From: Gnomoniopsis sp. IMI 355080
Taxonomy: Eukaryota; Ascomycota; Sordariomycetes; Diaporthales; Gnomoniaceae
Length of the DNA stretch: 64,000 bases
Direction of reading: 5' to 3'
Assembly (NCBI GenBank): GCA_027946555.1
Contig: JAPEVC010000015.1
Span: 62,001-126,000 of the forward strand
Part shown: piece after piece, positions 22,913 to 35,207 of the stretch
Layout of the letters: each line of letters begins with the position of its first letter
How positions within the stretch are numbered: position 1 is the stretch's first letter
Notes under the pieces: generated by a model
The model's database searches: none
The model's input: the letters and a program-made list of their open reading frames with translations, nothing else
Told to the model about the DNA's origin: nothing
Program-made: the position numbers and the translations under genes

Positions 22913-25900
22913 CTGGAGTCGAGGAGAGGCCTCGATCGCCTCTGTTGCGAAGCCAGCAAAACCCCCCTTTTAAACTCGCCCTGCTCGTACGGTGTATTGG
23001 ACTTGATAGCAGGTCAAAGTCGGTCGCGTAGTTATCATGGACTGGGTGGCGACTCGGTGTCCGATGAGGGACGTCGTTGCAGGTGAAGAGAACCTGTTGG
23101 AACGGCAGCGAGAGCGGGCAGCGACTGGCAGGTGAGGGAGATTTGAGAATAGCGTCGAATCCGGGGGAATGGAGTGAAGCAATGCGAATCGAGTCAATTC
23201 AGGAGAAGAGCGACAGAGTGGGCCTCGCCGTATGTACGGAATACGGTAGGCCTGGGTATGGTCTGGTCGGCGTGGCTCCGTCGCATCGGGCTCGGGCTGC
23301 TCGCGCTCAGGGGGATGTAAGACCGGGGTTGAGGTCGATGTCGTCCTCGAGTTCAGCTGCAAATGCTGTACTGCGTGTGGAGGCCTTAAACTTTGCAAAT
23401 GGAGAGAGCGGCGAGGTTGGAGTCACAAGCAAGCATAAGCATCGCAAAGTAAAGGACTGCAGGTGGCCGTGTAGCAAAGACAAAGGCAGTTTATGCAATC
23501 GCTGGGGTTGGAAATGCTGACGGCACCAGAAGACGAGGGTTGTCGTTGTAGTAGTAGAGATGCTTCCAAGGTTAATAGTTCCACTGTGCCACAAACCAGC
23601 CCTGCCCGCCCTGCCCGCCTTGCAGTCCAAGATGGATCCATGCTGAACTCGACTCAGGGTGTTCTTTCAGGCTCTCTTCCCTCATTCTAGGCGCCAGTCT
23701 TGACTACCTCTCTAGCGTGTTTCCCCCCGGTCTGTGCGTTTGTGCGTTCCAGGTCGCGCGCCCTGGAGGCTTGGATTTCCCCTCACTAGCACCTCACCTC
23801 TCCAACACGCCATGCACACACACCCGCTAGTCTAGCAGGTCATCCTACATTCTTCATGCACTACTGTGATTCGACCATATCCAAACCGTAGCTTCATCAT
23901 AAGGCTGACCGGCGTTTAGAGAGTTCACGTGAGTTCCAACACTCTATTAGTGCCGTTGTCTGCCGGTGGATCTTTTGGGCAGCCAAGACGGGGGCCATCG
24001 ACTAACTATTGTCCTAGTGGACTTGGGCAAAAATGACATTGGTATGTGGCAGTGAGTCCTCGAAATTACCCACCCTCGGTAGGTACCTAGCCCATAGTAC
24101 CCAACAAGTGGTGAGTGTAAGTAAAGGTCTCATACTCGCGAGCAATTCATTGCTTTCAACTCGAGCCTCTGCAAGGGGGAACCTGCAAGTACCCTCAGCG
24201 GATGTGACTTCTCGTATCGATGAGTCGGCAAGCCTCGGTCTGCGCAAATCTCACTGAGGTTCTCTTGTATTCTCTAATTTCCCTCTCTTATATGTTCCTT
24301 CTCTTCAATCTTCATACTGTCAGCCTAGAGATGTTCTGGCCTAAGCTTGCCAGGAATCTTGCTGCTCGCCGGCTCACCGATACCGAGGCGGCGAGTTTCT
24401 CAGTAGGAATCCGCTGGCAGCTGCGAATTCTCATTCACCGCTTCTGCCGCCGAGAGTTTTGTCCCCATCCGTTCAAAGTACCGAGGCTGGCAAGCAGAGA
24501 ACAAAGAGAGAGAGAGAGTCCCAGAAATATAGGCCCTGCCTTTGCTGTATTATTTGTCCAATTTTGGAAAGGATAGCACAGCTATGCCCAACACGACAGA
24601 GGACCGCTGAAAATTGCCCTAGTCAAGTGCTTACCAAAGGTACTGACGGAACAGATGTGCAGTATATCCGCGAGAGATAATCCGGACTCATCGAGACTGC
24701 TGCATGTCTGTGCACCGTTACCAACTTCGATATGGGTTTGCTCGACGAGAGCCCGATGAGGCTTTGTCTTCAGGGCTAAATTTAGAAACATACTGCGTAC
24801 CAAAGTCTGAGAACACTTGAATTATTGTGGTGGCAGGAGCAGCCTTGGCCGGATAATGTTGGGTCAAAGTCCGGGAAACAAGAGGCAGAGCGCAAGGCGT
24901 CGGAGCTCTGTTTTCATGTCCGCAGTCCTTCTATAGATTGGTATTTTCAGACTTGACAAGTAGACGAAATCCTACATTGTTTTGTAAGTAGTTAGCCCTC
25001 ATCGCTGCAGCTTCGTTGTACGCGCTGATCAGGCATGCGAGTGGGAAGACCCTTACTGTTGCACCATAGGTTCGTCTCTGAAACTATGAGGTTTGATTTT
25101 CGAAATTTTCCATAGACAACGCTAGTAGCTTCATGAGATGGCTACAGAGAAACATACACTCCTCTCCTCGTACAACATGAAGTTTTGTGCTCCACAAATT
25201 AGTACTTCCCACAAACGCTGTCCCCATCCTGCGTATGACATGGCCATAAGTACATATTTTACGAAGGTTGTCACATAGCATATCACATATCTAAAACTGC
25301 GGGCAACCTCGAATGCATAAAGTCGCACGACCTCGGCCGAGGATAGAGCGGCGGAGGTTGCCCTGACGGAGTCCCGAACCTCATGTGGATATAGATGCCG
25401 CGGCCGCGGTCGTATGCGGAACCCTTTGATTGAGCGGAAGGGCACAAGCCTCAATACTTGATTAAGTGTTTGGCATTCATACATGCTTAAAATCCGATTC
25501 ATAGAGGACATTCAAGCGACGACACGCACTGTCTTGATCAGCAGCATGGAGCTGACCTAACTGTGCATCTCAAGTTACAATGTATTATGATCATGATGGC
25601 GCAATATCAGTCCTCTTCATCCAATGCCGTGCGTTCCATAATGTTGTATGCAAATGATACTCACCAGTCTTCCCCTACATGCAGTAAAGTATTAGCCTAA
25701 TAGCTAAAAGAAACATTTGCGCTTAGTACTTCCAACCCGAAGACCCGAGGCAGCACCCCTCTACCGCCTTGTCAAATTTCCTCTCGTGGGAATCGATTAC
25801 ACATTGATGGACAAAGTATACGGTTCGAAGGTGACTTGCTAGTAGCCAAGAGATAGGGCCGGGTGAGAGTATATATTTCCGGCGATTCAAGGTAAGTTCC

Positions 25901-27011
25901 TGGGTAGATAGGTACCTAGGCATGCGAACGAAATGCGAAGCTGCAGGTGCCAGCGAAGTAAGACGACTTGGAAGTATGTCTGTTTCGGACTCCTCTAAGA
26001 CTTACATATTACAGATGGGGTTGAGAGACCTCTAGTCTTTTTGGCTCCATGATTTGTTACGAGACTGGCCGTCTATCTGTCCATGGTGTTTCCTACTCCT
26101 TCCCCAATGAAACCCTTGCCTACCTCCTAAGTCGTGATGGGGCGACCGCTTACGACTCCCTGCATCTTCTCGACCTTATATGATCCGATGAAAAAGCTTG
26201 TTCAAGCTCACTTCGCTTGCATTGAAACCAAATTGGCTCCAAGACCTTTCGTTTCTTTCGATCCTGGGGGACAGATACAGGAAGCCTCTTGACCTCCAGC
26301 ACCTCCATCTCTCCAACTTATGATCAACAGACACGCCTGACATGTCACTCATTAGGGCCAATAGCGTTATTCAAGCTGTTTACTGTTCGGGCCCTCCAGT
26401 AGAGAGTGTCAACTTTTCTTTCCTCACATCCCTGCCTATGGTCCCGACAGTATGGAAAGATCACACAGTTGTCCACTGCACCCTTGACTGTAGACAAGGT
26501 TTTGTCTCGGCTCAAAAAAGCCAGCTTCCACAAGATTTGCGGGCCCCGGGCTCGCACATGGCTGGTGGATCTCCCCCGCATTCTACAGGGGCTGTGCTCA
26601 CTACTGCAGCGCAGCGTACCTAAAGTAGGTACTGAATAAAGCCCGTCTCCACTTTCGCCGACTTGACATTTCTCCTGCCCGAAATTACCTGCCTGGGTGC
26701 TGTACCTACCCTAGTTGCTAGTCATTACATTGTACTGTACTTTGTACATACATGGCCCGCCCTCTACAGGCCGTGTAGACAATGCCATATTTATTCCGGA
26801 TAAATCGAGAGAACCTCGCCTCATAATGCACCGAGCAACTCAACATCTGTCCATGGCGCGAAGCCGATCGTGCCGCCATGCACCAATGGCGACCCCCAAT
26901 CGACTCACGCACACAAACCCACAAGAGTTGTTGCGCTTGGTATATATCGTGGTAGACGCTCTCTCATAATGCCAAGGCCTGGCAAGGTACCACTACTACA
27001 TAATTCCAAAA
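22913..27011. other. Four-kilobase region without a convincing gene
   Basis: It lies between the divergent ZDS and GH78 starts. Many small open frames exist (longest about 147 codons), but none shows a family motif, and I could not chain them by splice sites. A GA-repeat run is at about 24507-24518. TACCTAGGTA-type motifs sit near 24079-24090 and 25911-25920. It may hold a non-coding RNA, an orphan gene or degraded mobile DNA. Confidence 0.5.
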
Positions 27012-29087
27012 ATGGTGTCTTGGGGGCCACTATTCAGCTTTTGTTTCGCAGCCTTGCTCGGCTCCCTGGCTGGGGCGCCCGGCCTCGTCCTCGCGGACTC
27101 ATGTTGGCGGAACACCACTTGCAGTACTATCACAGAGGCTGCATTCTCGGGTGCATGGGACGACAACATCTTTGCACCAGACTCTCGCTATGTGACGCCG
27201 AAGTCCGTCCTGTCTGCCAGTAATGGGCAGACGCTCTACTCTTGGAATGGCTCAGCCAGTCTGGCAAGCAACGGCTCCCAGTTCGTCTTCGACTTCGGGA
27301 AGGAAGTCGGTGGCATCGTCCATCTTAATTATACGGCCTTTGGGACTGGTTCCGGCGCAGTGGGGCTCGCCTTCACTGAGGCCAAGAATTGGATAGGAGA
27401 ATGGTCTGACTCCTCGAACGGCGCCTTCGAAGGCCCTGACGGCGCCATCTACTCGAACTTCACTGGCCCTGGCTTCGTCAACTATACGATGCCAGATGCG
27501 AAGCTTCGGGGTGGCTTCCGCTACCTCACGTTGTTCCTCATCTCCGATTCTGCGTCTGTGGATTTGTCGTCCATCGAGCTCGAAATTGGCTTCCAGCCCA
27601 CCTGGTCAAACCTCCGAGCGTACCAGGGCTACTTCCACAGCTCGGACAGTCTCCTCAACAGTATATGGTATTCAGGCGCGTATACGCTCCAGACCAACGC
27701 TGTGCCCGTGGATTTTGGCCGCAAAGTGCCCTTCGACACGGTTGGCTGGGACAATAACGGCGTCCTTGGGCCCGGTGACACAATTATTGTCGACGGCGCA
27801 AAGCGTGACCGCGCCGTCTGGCCCGGTGACATGGGTGTCGCCGTGCCCTCGACCTTTGTGAGTGTGGGAGATCTGGACTCTGTGAAGAATGCCCTTCAGA
27901 CCATGTACAACAACCAGAACGCCGACGGCTCGTTCCCTGAGGCTGGCCCACCACTGCTCCAACAGGGTAGCGATACATACCACATGTGGACGATGATCGG
28001 GACGTATAATTACCTGCTGTACACGAATGATACCGACTTCCTCGCTCAGAACTACGACGGATATCTCCATGCTATGGACTACATCTACGGCAAAGTGCTC
28101 CCGCCTGGCCTGCTCAACGTTTCGGGCGTGCGTGACTGGGCGCGGCTGACGGTCAGCTTCAACATGACCGAGGCGCAGATGATTCTCTACCGCACGCTCA
28201 ACACCGGCGCCGACCTCGCGGCCTGGTCCGGCGACGATGCCAACAGCACTCTTTGGGCAGAGCGCGCCGTGGCGCTCCAAAATGCCACCCTCAACTACTG
28301 CTACGATGCCGCCTACGGCGCCTTCCGGGACAACGCCACCGACACAACGCTGCACCCCCAGGACGCCAACTCCATGTCCATCCTTTTCGGACTGGTCGAT
28401 GCGCAAAGTACCATGGCGCAAAACATCTCCGAGCGCCTCACGGACAACTGGACGCCTATAGGGGCCGAAACGCCAGAGCTACCAGGGAACATCTCGCCAT
28501 TCATCAGCTCGTTCGAGATCCAAGCGCATCTTACGGCTGGCCAGACGGATCGTGCACTGGAGCTCATCCGGTTGAGCTGGGGATGGTATCTCAACAATGC
28601 CAATGGCTCTCAGAGCACCGTGATCGAGGGGTATCTCACTGACGGGACATTCGGGTACCGCGAGGCGCGCGGATACGACTACGATTTCAGCTACGTGAGC
28701 CATTCGCACGGGTGGTCGTCCGGCCCGACCTCGGCGTTGACGGAGTTCGTCCTTGGGTTGTCTGTGACGGGGCGGGTAGGGGGCACGTGGAGTTTCGCGC
28801 CGCAGTATGGGAACCTGACCTCCGCTGAGGGCGGGTTCACGACCAGCTTAGGGAAATACCAGGCCAGTTGGCAGGTGGCAGAGAATTACACTTCAGCCAG
28901 TGTGAACACGCCGTTGGGTACGACTGGCAATCTGACGCTGCCGGTGTTGGTGAATGGAGTGAAGCCGCAGGTGTCGGTGGACGGGGAAACGGTTGAGACT
29001 ACATGGGCGAGGAAGACGGGTCTAGTGTTTGACACGGTTCTGGTTAGTGACGTCGCTGGAGGGAATCATACGATTGTAGTGCAGTGA
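27012..29087 (+). CDS. Secreted GH78-type alpha-L-rhamnosidase-like six-hairpin glycosidase
   Basis: A single exon of 691 residues. The start at 27012 opens a secretion signal (hydrophobic core at about 6-26, ending before the ADSCWRN region), so the product is extracellular. An N-terminal beta-sandwich-like region precedes an (alpha/alpha)6-barrel. The barrel carries the GH78 signature KRDRAVWPGDMGV at about 265 and the downstream GSQSTVIEGY and SHSHGWSSGPT blocks. Many N-x-S/T sequons are present. Known role of the family: release of terminal rhamnose from plant glycosides and pectin side chains. The codons are GC-rich at the third position, typical of highly expressed secreted enzymes. Substrate not tested. 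It faces the amidase tail-to-tail. Confidence 0.88.
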   Translation: MVSWGPLFSFCFAALLGSLAGAPGLVLADSCWRNTTCSTITEAAFSGAWDDNIFAPDSRYVTPKSVLSASNGQTLYSWNGSASLASNGSQFVFDFGKEVGGIVHLNYTAFGTGSGAVGLAFTEAKNWIGEWSDSSNGAFEGPDGAIYSNFTGPGFVNYTMPDAKLRGGFRYLTLFLISDSASVDLSSIELEIGFQPTWSNLRAYQGYFHSSDSLLNSIWYSGAYTLQTNAVPVDFGRKVPFDTVGWDNNGVLGPGDTIIVDGAKRDRAVWPGDMGVAVPSTFVSVGDLDSVKNALQTMYNNQNADGSFPEAGPPLLQQGSDTYHMWTMIGTYNYLLYTNDTDFLAQNYDGYLHAMDYIYGKVLPPGLLNVSGVRDWARLTVSFNMTEAQMILYRTLNTGADLAAWSGDDANSTLWAERAVALQNATLNYCYDAAYGAFRDNATDTTLHPQDANSMSILFGLVDAQSTMAQNISERLTDNWTPIGAETPELPGNISPFISSFEIQAHLTAGQTDRALELIRLSWGWYLNNANGSQSTVIEGYLTDGTFGYREARGYDYDFSYVSHSHGWSSGPTSALTEFVLGLSVTGRVGGTWSFAPQYGNLTSAEGGFTTSLGKYQASWQVAENYTSASVNTPLGTTGNLTLPVLVNGVKPQVSVDGETVETTWARKTGLVFDTVLVSDVAGGNHTIVVQ

Positions 29088-29521
29088 ACATAGGTATATC
29101 AATCCAGCGTCCATGAAGAAAGTTTATGAAGTAACAATACATGCCTGTCCTGTTGCGAAGAATGTCAGCCAAAATGCGACTGTTCTACTGAAAGCACGTA
29201 ATTGGGATGTTGTGGGACTATCATCAATATAAAGGCTAAAGAACTCAAATAGCTATGAACCTTTTCTCCCATTGCCTCCGTCTAGGGGTATGTCCATGTG
29301 CCTGTGTTTGCACGTCAAGTCCTAACATCATTACCGTCGTCCCAACATTCAACGCATAGCGTATTTCTTATCCAGCGAACCGGATCCATTGCCTGGTTGT
29401 AGGCACGAACGCAGTGGTGGTGTAGCGCAGACAGTCCAACTTGTTCTGTCGTTCATCCATACTCCAGACCGTGAATACCTACCTTACGTAACGAAATTGA
29501 CAATCCCAGCAAGAAGAGAGC
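29088..29521. other. Convergent intergenic region, GH78 / amidase
   Basis: 434 bases of 3' flanking sequence. No gene seen. Confidence 0.6.
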
Positions 29522-31666
29522 TCATGCTTCCCTCTTCGCCTCCTTCCTCGCCAAGTCTACTACATCAACCCACGCAGTGGGCCGTTCCCTCGCCTCCCTC
29601 CCCACCGCCTCAGCCTCGCACCCAAACTGCACTAACGCCGCCTCGCCAGCCCACTCACCCGTCGCCATCAAACCGACAGGCACCTTGCCCACTGTGCCTT
29701 TGTCCGCGACCAAGAGACCCTGGCCCTTGGCGTCAGGAGCCACATATCCTGCAGGCACGGAGATGCTGGGCAGGCCGAGGAAGTTGGCCATCCACACATA
29801 GCGCATGCTCTCAATCGTCTTGTCGCCGTCCGAGACGCCCGTCTTCAGCTCCGTGTCCTTCTGGATGCGCCACCCGGCGCAGGCGGTGGTGGGTGTGATG
29901 AGCAGCATCCCTGGATGTTGGGTCCAGAGGTACGAAAGATGCATGACAAGGCAGCGGCGGAGCTTTTGCGCAAGGAGATAGTCGGTCGCTGGTGTGGTTC
30001 GTCCCAGAGCCAGGAGGATGCTGATTTGATCGTCAGACACAGCTATTGCTTTGTATTTTGTTTTCTGGGGGAAAAAAAGGGGGGGGGGATTGAAGTCGCC
30101 GCTGCAAAAGACTCACCGGTTCGCAGACGTCAGGTTGTCGTACTTGGGCAACAAAGTACTCGCGTCAGTCAGCACCGTCATGGCATGCGCAGCCTGCCCT
30201 TCTTTCAAGAACGGTATCTCAACATCCACCACTTTATATCCCTGCTTGGCCACCAGCGCATCCACCATGGCTTGGCACAACTCGCGCACAGCCGGCGCGC
30301 AATCGTTGAACCACCCTTTGCAAACCCCGAGCACCTTCGGCCGGTCTGCCTTGCGTTCCAGCATTTTCTGTGCACTCGGCAGCCGCGGCACACTCGGAAA
30401 AGCAAAGGGCGAGGCCGGGTGCGGCTCTGCGACGACCTTGAACAGCGTCGCGAGAGACTCCATGTCCGCGGCCATGGGCCCATTCACCGCACATGTGTTG
30501 CTGTGGTTCTCACTAGGCCAGAAAGAGACACGTGCATGCGTAGGCTTGAGCCCGAAGATGTTGCAGTAACTCGCCGGGATGCGGATGCTGCCGCCGCCGT
30601 CGGAGCCCAGTCCAATGGGAATCAAGCCGATACCGATGGCGCCGCCCGTGCCGGATGACGAACCGCCAGTGTAGTAGTCATTATTGAAGGGGTTGCGTGG
30701 CGTGCCATAATTTGGGTTGTTACCGGTGGTGTCGAGACCGAATTCGTGCATACTTGTTTTGCCCACGATGACTACACCGGCGGCCTGGAGCTTCTTGACG
30801 CACCAGGACGTGATACTATCGTTAGGGTGTCGAACCTGGGCCGTATAATCGTTGACAGAGCCAAGACAGGATTTGTAGCCATCTAGATCGTACTCGTCTT
30901 TTATGGCACAGGGAACGCCATCTAGTGGTCCTAGAGAGCAGTTCTCGCGGTAGCGCTGAGTGGATTCCTCTGCTGCTTTCAAGACGAGCTCGGACTTGCT
31001 ATCGAAGAAGTAGAGGTGTTGTGGGCCCTTCGGCTCGATATCGCGCCGAATAAGAGGCAAGATGGCTTTTGCCACGTCTGTCGGAGTGAGTTCGCCAGTG
31101 AGATACAGGTCACGGTACGTAGAGGCCGAATAGTAGCTGGTCAAGGACAGCGGTTTCGATGGTGTGGCAGACGAAGGTGCAGACGAGTCTCCTGTTGTCG
31201 AAGACGGGGCAGGTACTGCCGCGCCGTTCCCATTCCCGTTCGCATGCCCATTCACCTGACCGTCCACTTCGCCATTGGCGGTAGGGAACAGCAGCCTGTG
31301 ATCGAGTGGAACAACCGTTGGATCATGTAGCGGCTCATAATCCTCAATCTCGTCTCGCAGCTTGCGAAGAGATGCGAACCCAGCGTTCGCCCACACGGTC
31401 TCCCGGATCGGACGGACCTGCTCCATCAAGTATGCAGCCGGCTGCAGAAACCATCCTCGAATGGCGGGATTGGACTTGTGCTCTGCCTTGTAAGGATTGT
31501 TCGGTCTGCGCAAATATGTCAACTTGGTAGCCCATTACAAGTGTACAATCCACCAAGTGACAACCTATTATGTCGCATATACCTGGTACATGACAAATTC
31601 ATAAAAGACTCACCCTTTCATAGGCTGCGGATAACCCCAAAATGGGTGCTTGTTGTCGGTAGCCAT
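29522..31666 (-). CDS. Amidase signature family protein
   Basis: Three minus-strand exons, 31614-31666, 30117-31505 and 29522-30020, give 646 residues. The amidase signature triad region is present: a Lys in VPCAIKDEYDL (about 219), the Gly/Ser motif TGGSSSGTGGAIG (about 299-307) and LGSDGGGSIRIPA (about 317). The family hydrolyses C-N amide bonds; the natural substrate is unknown. The protein is longer than the usual 500-550 residues. An N-terminal helical region and a low-complexity Gly/Asn/Ser/Thr stretch (about 95-135, including NGHANGNGNG) precede the catalytic domain. No signal peptide is seen, so it is probably cytosolic. Intron 2 (96 nt) carries a run of nine G on the plus strand. The GH78 gene converges with it. 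Confidence 0.9.
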
Positions 31667-33672
31667 TGGTCCCATACTGTCTGGTTTGTCACCAGGTGAC
31701 CGGATTAAGCGTCGATCTTCCCTTCTCCCCACGTGTACAATGTTCGCGAAGGGCGCGAAAGAGATTGTGCCTGGCCGTGAGCGATGACGACCAGAGTGTT
31801 AAAAAATTAAAGGTGGAAGTGAGCCAGGTAATAAGGCAACTGGTATTCCAGGCTAAGGAGGACGATCTTTATGCCCGCCACCGGGTCTTGCCAGCGACTC
31901 TGTGGACAGAGACCAAGGAAGATCCCCCGTCAATGCGAGGCGTTGGGGCTCTGACGCTCCAGCAGAAGAAGGATAGTAGAATTGGGAATAGCGTTAGTCC
32001 ACGGCCGTGGTTGTAGGAGTTCGGACGTCCCTTTCTCAGAAATGATAGCAGATCGCGGACGGACGACAGAACGCATAAATCAGCTGGCTAAGCCTCAGCG
32101 GTACTAGCTAAGCATGCAGAGACATTTCGGGGCTTCCCTTGTCGCCAGGGCCGTGAGATGATGAGTTGTAAAGTTTGGCGGTGATATATGCAGGGACTTG
32201 GACGGTACCTTTTTTTATATCATGGAATATGAACGGATATAGTAGCCCGTATCGAAAGCGCATTGAGCGTTGCCCGTAACACTATGTAAGGCTACCCTCC
32301 TCAGCTCCCCAATACGAAAGAGAGTTTAGCATTGTGGACGGGATGTTACCCTGCCAGGTAACTCGGCTTCCACGGAGCAGTGAAAATGAATCATGTCAGC
32401 AAGAGAAAGCTTGCCAACAAGACAACACACCGAGCATCTCCTCCACTTCTTTTTTCTGGGAAACTCGAGATCCGATTCGAGGCGCCTGCAAGTGATGTCG
32501 TGACTGATCAGTCAATGAGGAGTGTCACCGGGCGCATGCCTGCACATGCCCGCCTTGGAAACTCTGGGGCGTTCGGTATTTTACAAGGTCGTACGGGTCC
32601 GTTGGCCAGGTCACGCCTGGCATTTGATAGTACATACAGTATCAAACTGACGCCACAGCACGTTAGGCCTCATTGTTGACTGACCTTGAGTGGCGTTCTG
32701 AGCGCACTGACTTTCTGACAGTTGTGATGGTCTCGGTACCCGCGGAGTGACATAGGCCCCGGACTGGAGGGCGAGAGTAACCTAAGCATGTGACACTACG
32801 TCGGCGCCACAAAGACAGCCTGACACCCGATGAAATGTCGTCAAGGAGAACACCCTCCTTGCCAAGTACCTTACGTGCGGCTGCTGATATCTTCCGACAG
32901 GCTGGAGCCACTATACGAAAGACGCTGGGCGCATTTAGGTCCCTGAATAAGCTCCTAGTATCGAACAGTCTGGAGCCTGTTTCAGGACCATGGAAAGACA
33001 AAGATGGCCTATAGATCACACGCGGTACCGAACTACTTAGTATGTAACTACCTAGGTAAGTAGCCTCGATGGCGTTAGCAATGGAGCCAACCTTCCGGGG
33101 ATACCTACGGGCTAGGACTTGGAACCCCCGCCATAATTTGGTGCCTATGTAGGTACAGCATCGAGGCCTATTACTACTGTTACAATCCCTCAAATTTGGC
33201 CATGGAAAACTATGGATCCGTACGATGTACGTTCATACACGACTTGTCGCGTTGTACACCACCCATTTGAACTCAGTCGCTAGCAACAATCTTTGCGAAG
33301 GTGGAAGAAGGGACAACAAAGGCACTTAGCACTCGCGCGGCGGAAATGGCGTGTGCCCAGACGCGACAGCGATTTAGCCTTGGGGACCCGCTCAACTCGC
33401 ACAAGGGAAACTCCCCCATTATCGGATACTAACCGGCAGATTGCATAGTATATGATTCTAGAGAGGTTTAGTATTTAAACAGTCAATAAGCCAGATCTGG
33501 CCCACACCAAAATCAGCCGGCAGGCGAACATCATCAAACGCTCCAACAATACACCCTAGAACTCTCGGAAATCCAGCGATGTATTTTTACCTGATCATAT
33601 TGATAGGACTTGGCACGCATCTTTCTTATTTGCATCCGAATCTCGCGACTTGACGTGCTATCGAAAATCGAG
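31667..33672. other. Divergent intergenic region, amidase / CUE-Smr gene
   Basis: Two kilobases with no supported gene. A 176-codon minus-strand frame at 32663-33193 is Arg/Ser-rich without motifs and is not called. A TACCTAGGTA-type motif lies near 33048-33060. Confidence 0.55.
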
Positions 33673-35207
33673 ATGGGCCATGATGTCTCACCAGAACATG
33701 GTGACGTTGACGACCTCACAACAACGCTCATTGTAAGCAGCTTCGTGCATGTGAAGATCTAGCCTTTGTCAAGACTAGACGCCTAGTGTTACCCTCTTGC
33801 TGAGTATGAGAAATTTATAGGATGAGTTTCGGACAAGGCTTGATGACACACTTATTATTGCCATCCTCTCAGACTTCGACCTCACCCAGCAGTTTGATGA
33901 GGCTCACGGAATCCTCGAAGGTCTCGCCCAGGATGTCACAGCAGAAGAGGCTTCTGTCCTCGACGCAGCCGGCCTCGAACCCACTGATGAGACAACCAAT
34001 TCCAGCAATGCCGTGGGCCTGTCTGGCCTAGAGTGGTGTGATACCACGGGGAATCCTCATGAGACCACAGACTCTGCCCGGATCCTCTCCGACACCTCGT
34101 CCAATATTGATTGGGCCCATTGTCTTGCGGAACAATTTGAAGGCCTCGATCTTCCTAAGGATGTAAACGTCGCCGCCCTGGACGATGATGGGAAGGTTGC
34201 CGAGTTGAAGCTTATGTTCGCGGAGTTGAACGAAGTCGATCTCAGATTGACTCTCAAAAAAGCTAAGGGTGATTTTACCAAAGCTTGCGAAGAGCTTTTA
34301 AATATTCAATATCTGGAAGAAAACGGCTTACGGCCAAAGGGCATTGACGGCGCTTTCCGCGATGATCAGATGGTCAATTATCAGAGCAAGTCGAGGGATT
34401 CCTTTTTCTGCCTATCCTCATGTTATTTCTGCTGGGTTGCTTACTGCTCACCTCGACTAATGGCAAATCTTAGACCGTTCAGACGACTTCAAGGAAAAGG
34501 ACAAGGGTAAGAATCGACTAGATGTTGACTACCGCCTCGCCCCTATAGACCTGTCGGAGGGAGAGGATGCTTTCAACAGAGGACAAAACAAAAGTCAGCG
34601 ATTAGTGCGAAGGAATTCGCTGCCTCGCGTTATAACGTCACACAATGTCGGCGAGAAGAGCACCTTTTCAGCACCCATCTCTCCGCTCATCAAGCCCACC
34701 GACTGGCAGACCGTGCGTCCAAAGAAGAAGACGTACAGCGAGCTTGCTACCGAGGCTGCAGCCTCACGAGCCATCGCCAACCAGACCATGGAGGCCGCTT
34801 ATTCTGCATATCGCCGAGGCAAATCTGATGCGCTTTACCGACCTGTGGCTGGAGTTCGGGCGGAACAGGCCAGAGAACAACGTGCACGGGCCCGACTGAT
34901 TGAACAAGAACAGCACGAGGCCTTTGTTGACAGAAGCGCCTCGTCAGATTCGATCGACCTGCATGGAGTACCTGTAGCAGACGGAGTACGAATAGCCTTG
35001 GACAGAACTCAAAACTGGTGGATAGCTCTTGGGGAGAATCGTGCCAAGAAGGCAAGAGAGCATGGCTTCGTCGTCGTAACAGGTGTCGGCAATCACAGTT
35101 CTAGCGGAGTATCTCGGTTGCGACATGAAGTCGGGGCAGCTCTCAAGCGCGAAGGCTGGCGTGTCCAAATTGAGACGGGCCAGTATGTGATCACTGGGAA
35201 GACATGA
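33673..35207 (+). CDS. CUE, DUF1771 and Smr domain protein
   Basis: Exons 33673-33732, 33821-34421 and 34474-35207 give 464 residues. An acidic N-terminal helix region precedes a CUE ubiquitin-binding domain at about 145-190 (AELKLMFAELNEVDLRLTLKKAKGD...LL). A linker follows, then DUF1771 (AAYSAYRRGKSDALYRPVAG...AREQRARARL) and a C-terminal Smr domain (IDLHGVPVADGVRIAL; VVTGVGNHSSSG; LKREGWRVQIETGQYVITG). Known relatives such as yeast Cue2 act as Smr endonucleases in no-go mRNA decay at stalled ribosomes. The typical Smr H-G-x-G is changed here to TGVGNHSS, as in many fungal members. Intron 2 uses a weak GTTATT donor; it was chosen because it alone keeps the DVDYRLAP frame. Confidence 0.85.

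Noticed and set aside
24507..24518. GA simple repeat as a possible regulatory microsatellite
   Set aside because: Only about six units; too short to stand out from background.
27672..28421. 249-codon frame antisense to the GH78 gene
   Set aside because: An artefact of high third-position GC in the sense gene; no motifs.
32663..33193. 176-codon minus-strand frame
   Set aside because: Ser/Arg-rich, no motifs or clear gene signals.
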